From positions 1-6,380 of the forward strand of contig CAZSBL010000174.1 of the NCBI GenBank assembly GCA_964605205.1: 6,380 bases of DNA, read 5' to 3'. How positions within the stretch are numbered: position 1 is the first letter of the stretch; every line of letters begins with the position of its first letter. The position numbers were made by a program, and so were the translations under genes. The DNA is from JAWVYT01 sp964605205. Its GTDB lineage: Bacteria; Gemmatimonadota; Gemmatimonadetes; Longimicrobiales; RSA9. A model generated the notes under the pieces. That model was not told where the DNA came from and made no database searches. It saw only the letters and a list, made by a program, of their open reading frames with translations. Positions 1 to 5,311 of this stretch are shown one piece after another.

Positions 1-63
1 CACGACCCCCACCGCCCCCAGCACCCCGCCCAGCAGCGTGACGTACAGCATCCAGGCGATCAT
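1..63 (-). CDS. M56-family (BlaR1/MecR1-like) membrane metallopeptidase, N-terminal fragment
   Basis: Only the first 21 codons are present; the gene continues beyond the left edge. They read MIAWMLYVTLLGGVLGAVGVV, a continuous hydrophobic stretch with no charged residue, which fits the first transmembrane helix of an M56 antirepressor. The ATG (63-61) overlaps the stop codon of the upstream blaI-like gene as ATGA, indicating translational coupling. A GGAGG at 78-74, inside the end of that gene, could serve as its ribosome binding site, with a 10-nt spacer. In known BlaI/BlaR1 systems the membrane peptidase senses a ligand (often a beta-lactam) and triggers proteolysis of the repressor. The zinc-binding HExxH motif lies outside the window, so the family call rests on the BlaI neighbour, the overlap and the hydrophobic start. 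It could be another membrane protein. Confidence 0.7.
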   Translation of the reverse strand, partial: MIAWMLYVTLLGGVLGAVGVV

Positions 64-434
64 TCGCTCGCATCCTCCAACCGCTCGTCGATCAGCGCCC
101 GCAGCCGCTTCAGCTCCGCCTCCGGCAGGTCCCGCTGGCGCACCACCTCCGTCAACAGCGCCGACGGCGACCCTCTGAACAGCCGGCGCACCAGCCCCGT
201 CACCGCGCTCTCCGCCGCAGCTTCCCGCTCTACCAGCGCGTGGTATCGGTACGCCCGGCCTTCCTCCGTGTGGCCCGCGTACCCCTTCTCCTCCAGGATC
301 CGGAGCATCGTCAGCACCGTGTTGTACGCCAGCGCGTCTTCCAGCGCTTCCCGCACCTCCGCCACCGTCGACGGGCCGCGCTCCCACAATACCGCCATGA
401 TGTCCGACTCCCGCTCCGTGAACTGGATCTCCAT
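60..434 (-). CDS. blaI: BlaI/MecI/CopY-family transcriptional repressor
   Basis: A 124-residue protein, the usual length for this family. The N-terminal winged helix-turn-helix (about residues 1-75) contains family-typical stretches: FTERESDIMAVLWERGPSTV, then the recognition-helix region AYNTVLTMLRILEEKGY, then a wing with EEGRAYRYHALV. The charged C-terminal part (about 80-124; LVRRLFRGSPSALL and the helices after it) matches the dimerisation domain that the partner M56 protease cleaves in characterised systems. I chose the ATG at 434 because GGAGAG sits 6 nt upstream (446-441), the protein then starts with the conserved MEIQFT, and the in-frame alternative at 500 would lie inside the operator and upstream of the likely promoter. 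The gene overlaps the M56-like gene by 4 nt. Divergent genes and the dyads at 494-576 suggest that it represses both itself and the genes starting at 603. The symbol is by family; control of a beta-lactamase is not implied. Confidence 0.93.
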   Translation of the reverse strand: MEIQFTERESDIMAVLWERGPSTVAEVREALEDALAYNTVLTMLRILEEKGYAGHTEEGRAYRYHALVEREAAAESAVTGLVRRLFRGSPSALLTEVVRQRDLPEAELKRLRALIDERLEDASE

Positions 435-471
435 ACCCGTCTCTCCGGCGAATCCCGTCCCCACTCCTCCC

Positions 472-500
472 AAGATGCCGGGGTGCGCACCGGCTGTCAA
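472..500 (-). promoter_or_regulatory. Putative sigma70-type promoter for the blaI/M56 pair
   Basis: On the minus strand a perfect TTGACA -35 (500-495) is followed after 17 bp by CATCTT (477-472), which matches only three positions of TATAAT. Transcription would begin near 465, giving a leader of about 30 nt before the blaI start at 434. The -35 box is part of the left arm of the dyad at 494-519, so a repressor bound there would block it. The -10 is weak; the call rests mainly on the -35, the spacing and the position. Confidence 0.45.
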
Positions 501-519
501 TTAAGAGTTTAGTTGACAG
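494..519. promoter_or_regulatory. BlaI-type operator 1 (dyad overlapping both -35 boxes)
   Basis: CTGTCAATTAA (494-504) and TTAGTTGACAG (509-519) are inverted repeats that match at 10 of 11 positions around a 4-bp centre (505-508). The element is AT-rich in an otherwise very GC-rich region. It lies between a BlaI-family gene and its divergent neighbours, where autoregulatory operators of this family are normally found. Each arm contains TTGACA in outward orientation, so one bound dimer could occlude both divergent promoters. Assignment to BlaI is inferred from position and symmetry. The sequence is not the TACAnnTGTA core best known from Gram-positive BlaI/MecI operators. Confidence 0.7.
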
Positions 520-542
520 TCCGCTCGGCGGGTACCTACCTT
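513..542 (+). promoter_or_regulatory. Putative sigma70-type promoter for the propeller/hydrolase-fold genes
   Basis: A perfect TTGACA (513-518) is followed after 18 bp by TACCTT (537-542), which keeps the first T, second A and last T of TATAAT. A start near 549 would leave a leader of about 54 nt before the ATG at 603 and place operator 2 (558-576) just downstream of the start point, a classic roadblock position. The -35 is embedded in operator 1. The -10 is weak, so the exact start site is uncertain. Confidence 0.45.
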
Positions 543-557
543 CGTCATGGAGAGCAC

Positions 558-576
558 CTAAATGTTTAGTAGACAG
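558..576. promoter_or_regulatory. BlaI-type operator 2
   Basis: CTAAA (558-562) and TTTAG (565-569) form a perfect short inverted repeat around TG. The right side continues as TAGACAG (570-576), so GTTTAGTAGACAGCCC (564-579) matches GTTTAGTTGACAGTCC (507-522) of operator 1 at 14 of 16 positions. The symmetry centres of the two sites fall at the same place relative to TTTAG and are 57 bp apart. The outer left half-site is poorly conserved here, so this may be the weaker site. It lies between the probable transcription start and the ribosome binding site of the gene at 603. Confidence 0.65.
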
Positions 577-602
577 CCCGGACACTGGCAGCGGAGGTGG
601 GA

Positions 603-1865
603 ATGAGGCCGAGGGTCGGAGTGGTGGCGATGATCGTTGCGGTGGCGGCCGTAGCCTGGAGCGGGTGTGGCGAAGGCGAGGGTTCCGGGGCGGTGATCGT
701 GGCGGACAGTGCCGGGATCGAGGTGGTCACGAACCTGCCCGGCGGTGAGGCGGAGGCGGAGGTGTGGACGCTGTCGGCGGAGCCGGTGCTGGAGGTCGGC
801 GCCGGCGCGAGTCCGGAGGTGCCCCTTCACCGTGTCAGCGCGGTGGCACCGCTGGATGGGGGTGTCGCGGTGGGCACGGAGACCCCGCCGCAGGCATTGG
901 TGTTCGATGCGGACGGCGCGCTCGCCGCCACGCTGGGGCGCGCCGGGGGCGGGCCAGGCGAGTTCACGCGGGTGGCATCGGTGGTCCCGATGGTCGGGGA
1001 CTCGCTGGCGGTGTGGGACCCGGACCGTCGCCGGATCTCGGTCTTCACCCGGGCCGGCGCGTTCATCCGGGAAGTGGACCTGAGCGATGTGGCCCCCGTG
1101 GGGATCATGGCGGCCCCGAACACCCGGTCGGCGGCGGCGTGGACGCACCTGAAGGCGGGTCCGGATGGTGGCTTCGTGCTGTTCTCCGTGGGTGCGTTCG
1201 GGCCGGGGGAGGGCGCCCGGCGTCCGGCGGCCCCCTCGTACCGACTCACGCCGGCCGGCGAAGTGGCGGCGGAGCTGGGGTCGTTTCCCGGGTTCCAGTC
1301 GTACAGCAGCGAGCAGACGGGCGTAACGCTGTACCCGTTCGGCGCCGACACCTACGGCGCCATGTCGGGCGACGCGCTGGTGGTGGGCACGGCCGAGGCG
1401 CCGGAGCTCCGCTACTACGGTCCGGACGGGGACCTCCGCCGCATCGTCCGCTGGCCAGACCACGACCGCGCGGTGCAGGGTCCGCTGGTGGAGCGGTGGG
1501 ACTCCATGCAGACGAGCTGGCTGGAGCCAATGCCCGAACCGCGGCGGCGGATGATGCGCGAGATGTTCGACCGGATCCCGCGCCCCGATCGCTTCCCGGC
1601 CTACGACGGCGTGATCTCCGGCGCGGACGGGCGAGTCTGGGTCGGGGAGTACGTCGGCGTGATCGAGCTTGCCAACACCCCGATCGACGTTCGCGTTCCG
1701 GCCCGTCGATGGCTGGTGTTCGACGCCGGGGGCGCCCTGACCGCCACGGTGGAGACGCCGGCGGGCTTCCAGCCCCACGCGGCCAGCGGTGCGCGGGTCT
1801 GGGGCGTCTACCGGGATGAGCTGGACGTGGAGTCGGTGCGGGCGTACACCGTGGCCCGGCCGTAA
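603..1865 (+). CDS. Six-bladed beta-propeller lipoprotein (NHL-like)
   Basis: A 420-residue predicted exported lipoprotein. The first 21 residues (MRPRVGVV, then a run of small hydrophobics, then AWSG) form a signal peptide ending at Cys22; Trp at -3 is unusual for a lipobox, but the rest fits. The mature part shows repeated propeller-strand phrases: VSAVAPLDGGVAVG, ALVFDADGALAATLGRAGGGPGEF (the LGR-GGGPGEF element at 111-121), VWDPDRRRISVFTRAGAFI, VISGADGRVWVGEY and WLVFDAGGALTATV. GxGPGEF after a strand is common in the six-bladed propeller proteins abundant in Gemmatimonadota. A charged insert (about residues 300-330, MPEPRRRMMREMFDRIPRP) interrupts the blades. The ATG at 603 was chosen because GGAGG (593-597) lies 5 nt upstream; the GTG at 597 falls inside that site. 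The ligand is unknown. It is the first gene downstream of the paired BlaI-type operators and probably shares a transcript with the next gene. Confidence 0.85.
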   Translation: MRPRVGVVAMIVAVAAVAWSGCGEGEGSGAVIVADSAGIEVVTNLPGGEAEAEVWTLSAEPVLEVGAGASPEVPLHRVSAVAPLDGGVAVGTETPPQALVFDADGALAATLGRAGGGPGEFTRVASVVPMVGDSLAVWDPDRRRISVFTRAGAFIREVDLSDVAPVGIMAAPNTRSAAAWTHLKAGPDGGFVLFSVGAFGPGEGARRPAAPSYRLTPAGEVAAELGSFPGFQSYSSEQTGVTLYPFGADTYGAMSGDALVVGTAEAPELRYYGPDGDLRRIVRWPDHDRAVQGPLVERWDSMQTSWLEPMPEPRRRMMREMFDRIPRPDRFPAYDGVISGADGRVWVGEYVGVIELANTPIDVRVPARRWLVFDAGGALTATVETPAGFQPHAASGARVWGVYRDELDVESVRAYTVARP

Positions 1866-1875
1866 CCTGGGAGCG

Positions 1876-1896
1876 CGCGGCGCGGGCCCGGCCGCG
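1876..1896 (+). other. GC-only hairpin between the propeller and hydrolase-fold genes
   Basis: CGCGGC (1876-1881) can pair with GCCGCG (1891-1896) around a 9-nt loop in the 61-bp gap between the two genes. No T-run follows, so it is not a standard terminator. It might stabilise or partly attenuate the transcript, or it may simply reflect the very high GC content. Confidence 0.25.
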
Positions 1897-1926
1897 AACG
1901 GGAAACACCCGAGACCGAGAGGCATC

Positions 1927-3534
1927 ATGCGGATCCGGTTCGTGGGACGCCGTTGTATGCGAAGACGCACGGCCGGCCTGGCGGCTGCCTTCGTGGCGAC
2001 GCTGGTTGCCGCGTTCGTCGTCGCTCGATCGTCGGTCGCGGCCCAATACTTCCCCGCCGACCACGACCTCCGCCTCCTGCTCCGCTACATCGTCGAGGAC
2101 GGCGAGGCACCGGCCGTGGCCCTCGGGTTGGTGGAGCCGGACGGCACGGTGCGCACCGTCGCCTACGGGGACGCCGGTCCCGGCGCCCGGCCGTTGTCCG
2201 CCCGCTCCGTCTTCGAGCTGGGCGAGCTGACCATGCCCTTCACCGCAACGCTCCTCATGGAAATGGTGGCCCGGGGCGACGTGGCGCTGGACGACCCGGT
2301 GCGGGTGTACCTCCCGGACAGCGTCTCCGTCCCCGCCAAGGGCGGGTTCGAGATCACGCTGGAACATCTGGCCAGACACACGGCGGGGCTGCCCGCCGAG
2401 CCACAGGCGCCCCACGACGAGTTCACCCTGGATGATCTCTACGCGTTCCTCGCCCGCTACGACCCCGCCTGGGTCCCCGGCCGCAGGCGAGAGCTCTCGA
2501 CCCTGGGCTACGGACTCCTGGGCCACGCCCTGGCCCGGGCTGCCGGAATGCCGTTCCCGGAGCTGCTCCGGGAGCGCGTGCTGGCGCCACTGGGGATGGC
2601 ACACACGGGGTACGCCGCCTCCCTGAGCGGCGTCGGAGGCGACGCCGGCGACCGGATCGTCGCCGGCCGCAAGAACGGCCGCGTCGTCGCATACCGGGCA
2701 CCGTCGCCGGCGCTCCAGGGCGGGACCGGGCTCCTGTCCAGCGCCGAGGACATGGGCCGGTTCCTCCGGGCCAACGCCACCGCGTCCGACCTGTCGGGGG
2801 CGCAGGCGCTGACCCCGCTGCAGCGGGCCATGGTGGCTACCCGCGAAGTCTGGACGCCGTTCGACCCGGAGGGCGAGGGGTGGGGGCTGTCGTGGCGGGT
2901 CCGGACCTCCCCCGGAGGCATGCTCGTCACGCACGGCGGCCGGACCTCCGGCTCCACGTCGCTGATCATGTTCTCACCCGCCCGGGGGATCGGGACCGTC
3001 CTGCTGGCCGCTTCCGCCGACTTCAACGACTGGGCCGCCCGCGACCTCCTCTTCTTCCGGTCACCCCCCGACATCGGGACGATCCGGGTGGACCCCGCCG
3101 TCCTGGCCCGGTACGTCGGCTCCTACGGCCCTTCGGAAGGGCGATACCGGGCCGAGCTCGACCGTGGCCGCCTGTTCATCCGGCTGGAAGACGACGGCGT
3201 GCTGACCTACCAGCCCCGCGGCAGCGTCCGGACCCCGCTGTTCCCCATCTCCGACAGCGCGTTCTACATGATCCGCGCGCCGCTGACCGTGAGCTTCGCC
3301 CGCGTCGGCGACGCCATGCGGATGACGGCGGTGGTGGACGGGCGGGAGCCCCGTGCCATGGGACGAACCTGGACGTCATGGCGGGTGAACGACGACACGC
3401 CATCACCGGTAGTGACGGCGGAAAACGCGCCCCCGTGGAGCGCCTGGCGGACGGGGACCTGGCTCCTTTTCGGCGTGGTGGGATTGGCAACCCTCGCCCT
3501 CATCCTGCGACCGGTGTGGCGACGACCCGGGTGA
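1927..3534 (+). CDS. Membrane-anchored beta-lactamase/PBP-fold ('serine hydrolase') protein with degenerate active site
   Basis: A 535-residue protein of the class C beta-lactamase/PBP-like family (Pfam Beta-lactamase type). Residues 1-39 look like a signal peptide (Arg-rich start, hydrophobic core, VAA before Gln40). Family landmarks follow in order: FELGELTMPFTAT (96-108), ALDDPVRVYLP, LEHLARHTAGLP, LSTLGYGLLGHAL (190-202) and VTHGGRTSG (334-342). A C-terminal beta-rich region (about 370-480, starting LARYVGSYGPSEGRYRAEL) resembles the domain often found behind such hydrolases. A terminal hydrophobic helix (about 509-528) ends in the basic tail RPVWRRPG. The catalytic residues are missing: the SxxK position reads E100-L-T-M103 and the YxN position reads L190-S-T192; only H336-G-G of the third motif remains. 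Hydrolysis or transpeptidation by the usual mechanism is therefore unlikely. The ATG at 1927 has GAGAGG (1917-1922) 4 nt upstream. Likely co-transcribed with the propeller gene. Confidence 0.9.
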   Translation: MRIRFVGRRCMRRRTAGLAAAFVATLVAAFVVARSSVAAQYFPADHDLRLLLRYIVEDGEAPAVALGLVEPDGTVRTVAYGDAGPGARPLSARSVFELGELTMPFTATLLMEMVARGDVALDDPVRVYLPDSVSVPAKGGFEITLEHLARHTAGLPAEPQAPHDEFTLDDLYAFLARYDPAWVPGRRRELSTLGYGLLGHALARAAGMPFPELLRERVLAPLGMAHTGYAASLSGVGGDAGDRIVAGRKNGRVVAYRAPSPALQGGTGLLSSAEDMGRFLRANATASDLSGAQALTPLQRAMVATREVWTPFDPEGEGWGLSWRVRTSPGGMLVTHGGRTSGSTSLIMFSPARGIGTVLLAASADFNDWAARDLLFFRSPPDIGTIRVDPAVLARYVGSYGPSEGRYRAELDRGRLFIRLEDDGVLTYQPRGSVRTPLFPISDSAFYMIRAPLTVSFARVGDAMRMTAVVDGREPRAMGRTWTSWRVNDDTPSPVVTAENAPPWSAWRTGTWLLFGVVGLATLALILRPVWRRPG

Positions 3535-3559
3535 GGACTCCGGCGGCGGGCTCAGGGCG

Positions 3560-3620
3560 GCGGGCCCGGGGCGACGCGGTCCGGGTTCGACGCGGCCCGG
3601 GGCGACCGGCCCGGGGCGGC
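3560..3620. repeat. GC-rich 15-16 bp tandem repeat, about four copies
   Basis: The unit GCGGCCCGGGGCGAC, or a 16-bp variant, recurs at 3560-3575, 3576-3591, 3592-3606 and, degenerate, 3607-3620. Copy 2 is the most diverged (TCCGGGTTCGAC). It lies just after the stop codon of the hydrolase-fold gene, in the gap between convergent genes. No coding frame there looks like a protein. Confidence 0.7.
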
Positions 3621-3661
3621 CACGCGGCGGCCGGACGTCCCGCCGCACGTCCCGCGCCCCG

Positions 3662-3747
3662 GGAAGCGGCGCCACGCGTCCCTTTCTCTACCCTCGCCGG
3701 TAACCGGGTCGCCGAGTGTACGGAAAGGGACACCAGACGCCGGTTCC
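3662..3747. terminator. Long imperfect hairpin between convergent genes, possible bidirectional terminator
   Basis: GTCCCTTTC (3678-3686) is perfectly complementary to GAAAGGGAC (3723-3731). The arms extend outward with CGGCG (3667-3671) against CGCCG (3738-3742) and GGAA (3662-3665) against TTCC (3744-3747), all in the same register. The loop of about 36 nt holds a second palindrome, CCGGT-A-ACCGG (3697-3707). It sits between the stop of the plus-strand hydrolase-fold gene (3534) and the stop of the minus-strand transporter gene (3770). That position suits a bidirectional terminator or mRNA 3'-end stabiliser. There is no T-run on either side, so intrinsic termination is not demonstrated. Confidence 0.5.
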
Positions 3748-3769
3748 GAGGCGCTCGCCCGTGACCGGC

Positions 3770-5098
3770 CTATCCCACCTCGTACCGCCGGAGCGTCCGC
3801 CGCACGCGGCCCAGCAGGAAGAGCACGCCGCCCGTCCGCCCCGCCAGGAACGCGATGGCGGCGGCGGTGACGCCCACCATCCCGACGCCCCAGCCGAAGA
3901 TCGGGAAGAGGGCGGCGATGGTGGCCACCTCGATGACGGTGGCCACGGTGATCGGGCGCGTACGCCGGCCCTGGACCTGGATCGCCCGCTGGAAGCTGAG
4001 CAGCACACTGAGCGCCGGCAGCGGGGCCATGATCTTGGTGGGCGTGAGCGCGAACGCCGCCAGCTCCTCGGTCAGCCCGGAGACGGTGATGAACCAGAAG
4101 TCGGCCAGCGGCGTGAAGGCGACGAGGGCGAACCCGCCGGACGCGGCGAGTCCCAGCACCGTAGCGAAGCGGGCCAGCTCCGGGTAGTGCTCGAACCGCT
4201 TCCCCATGAGGGCGATGGCCACCTCCTGGAAGCTCAGCCCCCACGCCCGGAACAGGAATGACAGCGAGTGCACCACCGGGAAGACGGCCAGCGACTCGAT
4301 GGGCGCCGGCGCCCGGCCCATGAAGAAGGTCAGCATCGGCTGCACGGTGAGCCCGATGAACGACGTCAGCGCCAGCGGATAGTAGAACGCCGCCACGGCC
4401 CGGTAGCCCTCGTGGGCGGGCGAGTCGTCGTCGGGCTCCCGCTCCTTCGTCCGCAGCTCCCGCACGGTCTTGATGGCCATGATCCGGGTGGCCAGCATCT
4501 CGGTGACCACGCCCGCCGAGAGCGCCGACGCGCCGACCCACGCGCCCGGGAGCTCCGTCGTGAAGTAGAGAACCAGCGCGGTCCCGCTCATCCCCACGAG
4601 TCGCAGCACGGTGCCGATGGCCACGAGCCGTGTCCGGCCCGACCGGATCAGCAGCCCGTGGAGGAACCGTCGGTATCCGATGGCCGCGGGCCACGGCAGC
4701 AGGATCCAGAGGGCGCCGTAGGTCAGCTCGGCCACCTCGGGCGGAAGCCCGATCAGCCCCTCCATCAGGAAGCCGTACACGCCCGGGATCAGCACGAGCA
4801 CCAGCAGCCCCGTAGACCCCACGTTCAGCGCGTTCGCGAAGTTCCGGAGCCGGCGGTAGGTGTGGGAGTCCTCCACCAGCGCGGTGGACGCGCTCATGAG
4901 CATGATCACCGGGCTCTCCACCAGGATCGCGAACGCGAACGCAACCCCGTACGCCGCCAGGTTGAACTTCGGGTCGGCGAGCCGGGCGATGACGGCGGCC
5001 AGAAACGGCCCCTCCACCGCCATCATCATCCAGGTGGCCGCCAGCGGCAGCCAGAAGAGCAGGATCGAGCGCGCGCTGCGCCGCTCGGGTTCGGTCAC
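3770..5098 (-). CDS. MATE/MOP-superfamily transporter, ANKH-like
   Basis: A 442-residue, very hydrophobic protein with about 12 predicted membrane segments and a charged central loop (about 208-232, KTVRELRTKEREPDDDSPAHEG) separating two halves. The halves repeat: FWLPLAAT (15-22) recurs as FYYPLALT (238-245), and the stretch from HGLLIRSGRTRLVAIGTV (147-164) recurs as RAIQVQGRRTRPITVATV (371-388). Two related six-helix bundles are the hallmark of the MATE/MOP flippase superfamily. The YPLAL...QP..T..MGR...PIESLAVFPV section recalls the animal progressive-ankylosis protein ANKH rather than NorM-type drug pumps; this is a recollection, not an alignment. The substrate is unknown. The start is GTG at 5098: a TAG codon lies two codons upstream, and later starts would cut the first helix. 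No clear Shine-Dalgarno sequence precedes it. The upstream gene on the same strand is 213 bp away across a repeat region, so co-transcription is uncertain. Confidence 0.75.
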   Translation of the reverse strand: MTEPERRSARSILLFWLPLAATWMMMAVEGPFLAAVIARLADPKFNLAAYGVAFAFAILVESPVIMLMSASTALVEDSHTYRRLRNFANALNVGSTGLLVLVLIPGVYGFLMEGLIGLPPEVAELTYGALWILLPWPAAIGYRRFLHGLLIRSGRTRLVAIGTVLRLVGMSGTALVLYFTTELPGAWVGASALSAGVVTEMLATRIMAIKTVRELRTKEREPDDDSPAHEGYRAVAAFYYPLALTSFIGLTVQPMLTFFMGRAPAPIESLAVFPVVHSLSFLFRAWGLSFQEVAIALMGKRFEHYPELARFATVLGLAASGGFALVAFTPLADFWFITVSGLTEELAAFALTPTKIMAPLPALSVLLSFQRAIQVQGRRTRPITVATVIEVATIAALFPIFGWGVGMVGVTAAAIAFLAGRTGGVLFLLGRVRRTLRRYEVG

Positions 5099-5158
5099 GT
5101 GCTACGTCCGGTCGAGTTCGAGCCCCCGGCAAGTTAACCGATCGGACGACGAGCGAAA

Positions 5159-5220
5159 CCGGGGCCGCCGACACCGGGGCCGCCGACACCGGGGCCCCGA
5201 CGGGGCCCGACGGGGCCCGG
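5159..5220. repeat. GC-rich tandem repeats (15-bp then 10-bp units)
   Basis: CCGGGGCCGCCGACA occurs at 5159-5173 and 5174-5188, with an 8-bp partial third copy (5189-5196). It merges into a 10-bp unit, CGGGGCCCGA, at 5201-5210 and, with one change, 5211-5220. The palindrome CGGGGCCCCG lies at 5190-5199. The array occupies the non-coding gap upstream of the transporter gene. Small hairpins such as CCCC-GAC-GGGG (5195-5205) are possible. Confidence 0.75.
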
Positions 5221-5240
5221 GGTTCACCACGCGCCGCGGC

Positions 5241-5280
5241 GGATGGCGGCGGATGGCGGCGGACCGCGGCGGATGGCGAC
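5241..5280. repeat. Four tandem copies of a 10-bp GC-rich unit
   Basis: GGATGGCGGC occurs exactly at 5241-5250 and 5251-5260, then as GGACCGCGGC (5261-5270) and GGATGGCGAC (5271-5280). It lies 20 bp after the previous array, between the stop of the GerMN lipoprotein gene (5312) and the start of the transporter gene (5098). Possible roles are a structured leader, a protein-binding array or simple slippage; the sequence does not decide. Confidence 0.75.
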
Positions 5281-5311
5281 GGCTCGCTGCGGGCCGCGGC
5301 ATCGGCCTCGG

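Noticed and set aside
435..500. Upstream in-frame ATG at 500 adding 22 residues to the BlaI-type repressor
   Set aside because: The extension (MTAGAHPGILGG...) is not family-like, lies over the operator and -35 box, and lacks a ribosome binding site. The ATG at 434 has GGAGAG 6 nt upstream and starts with the conserved MEIQFT.
597..602. GTG at 597 as start of the propeller lipoprotein
   Set aside because: It is inside the GGAGGT ribosome binding site that serves the ATG at 603.
1789..1926. 46-codon N-terminal extension of the hydrolase-fold protein
   Set aside because: It overlaps the end of the propeller gene, is not signal-like, and would bury the clear signal peptide that begins at 1927.
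2212..2530. Frameshift or sequencing error as the reason for the missing SxxK and YxN motifs
   Set aside because: The residues on both sides of each motif stay in the same frame and match the family (FELG...FTAT, PGRR...LGYGLLG), so the changes are substitutions.
5159..5280. CRISPR array
   Set aside because: Units are 10-15 bp, directly abutting, without unique spacers.
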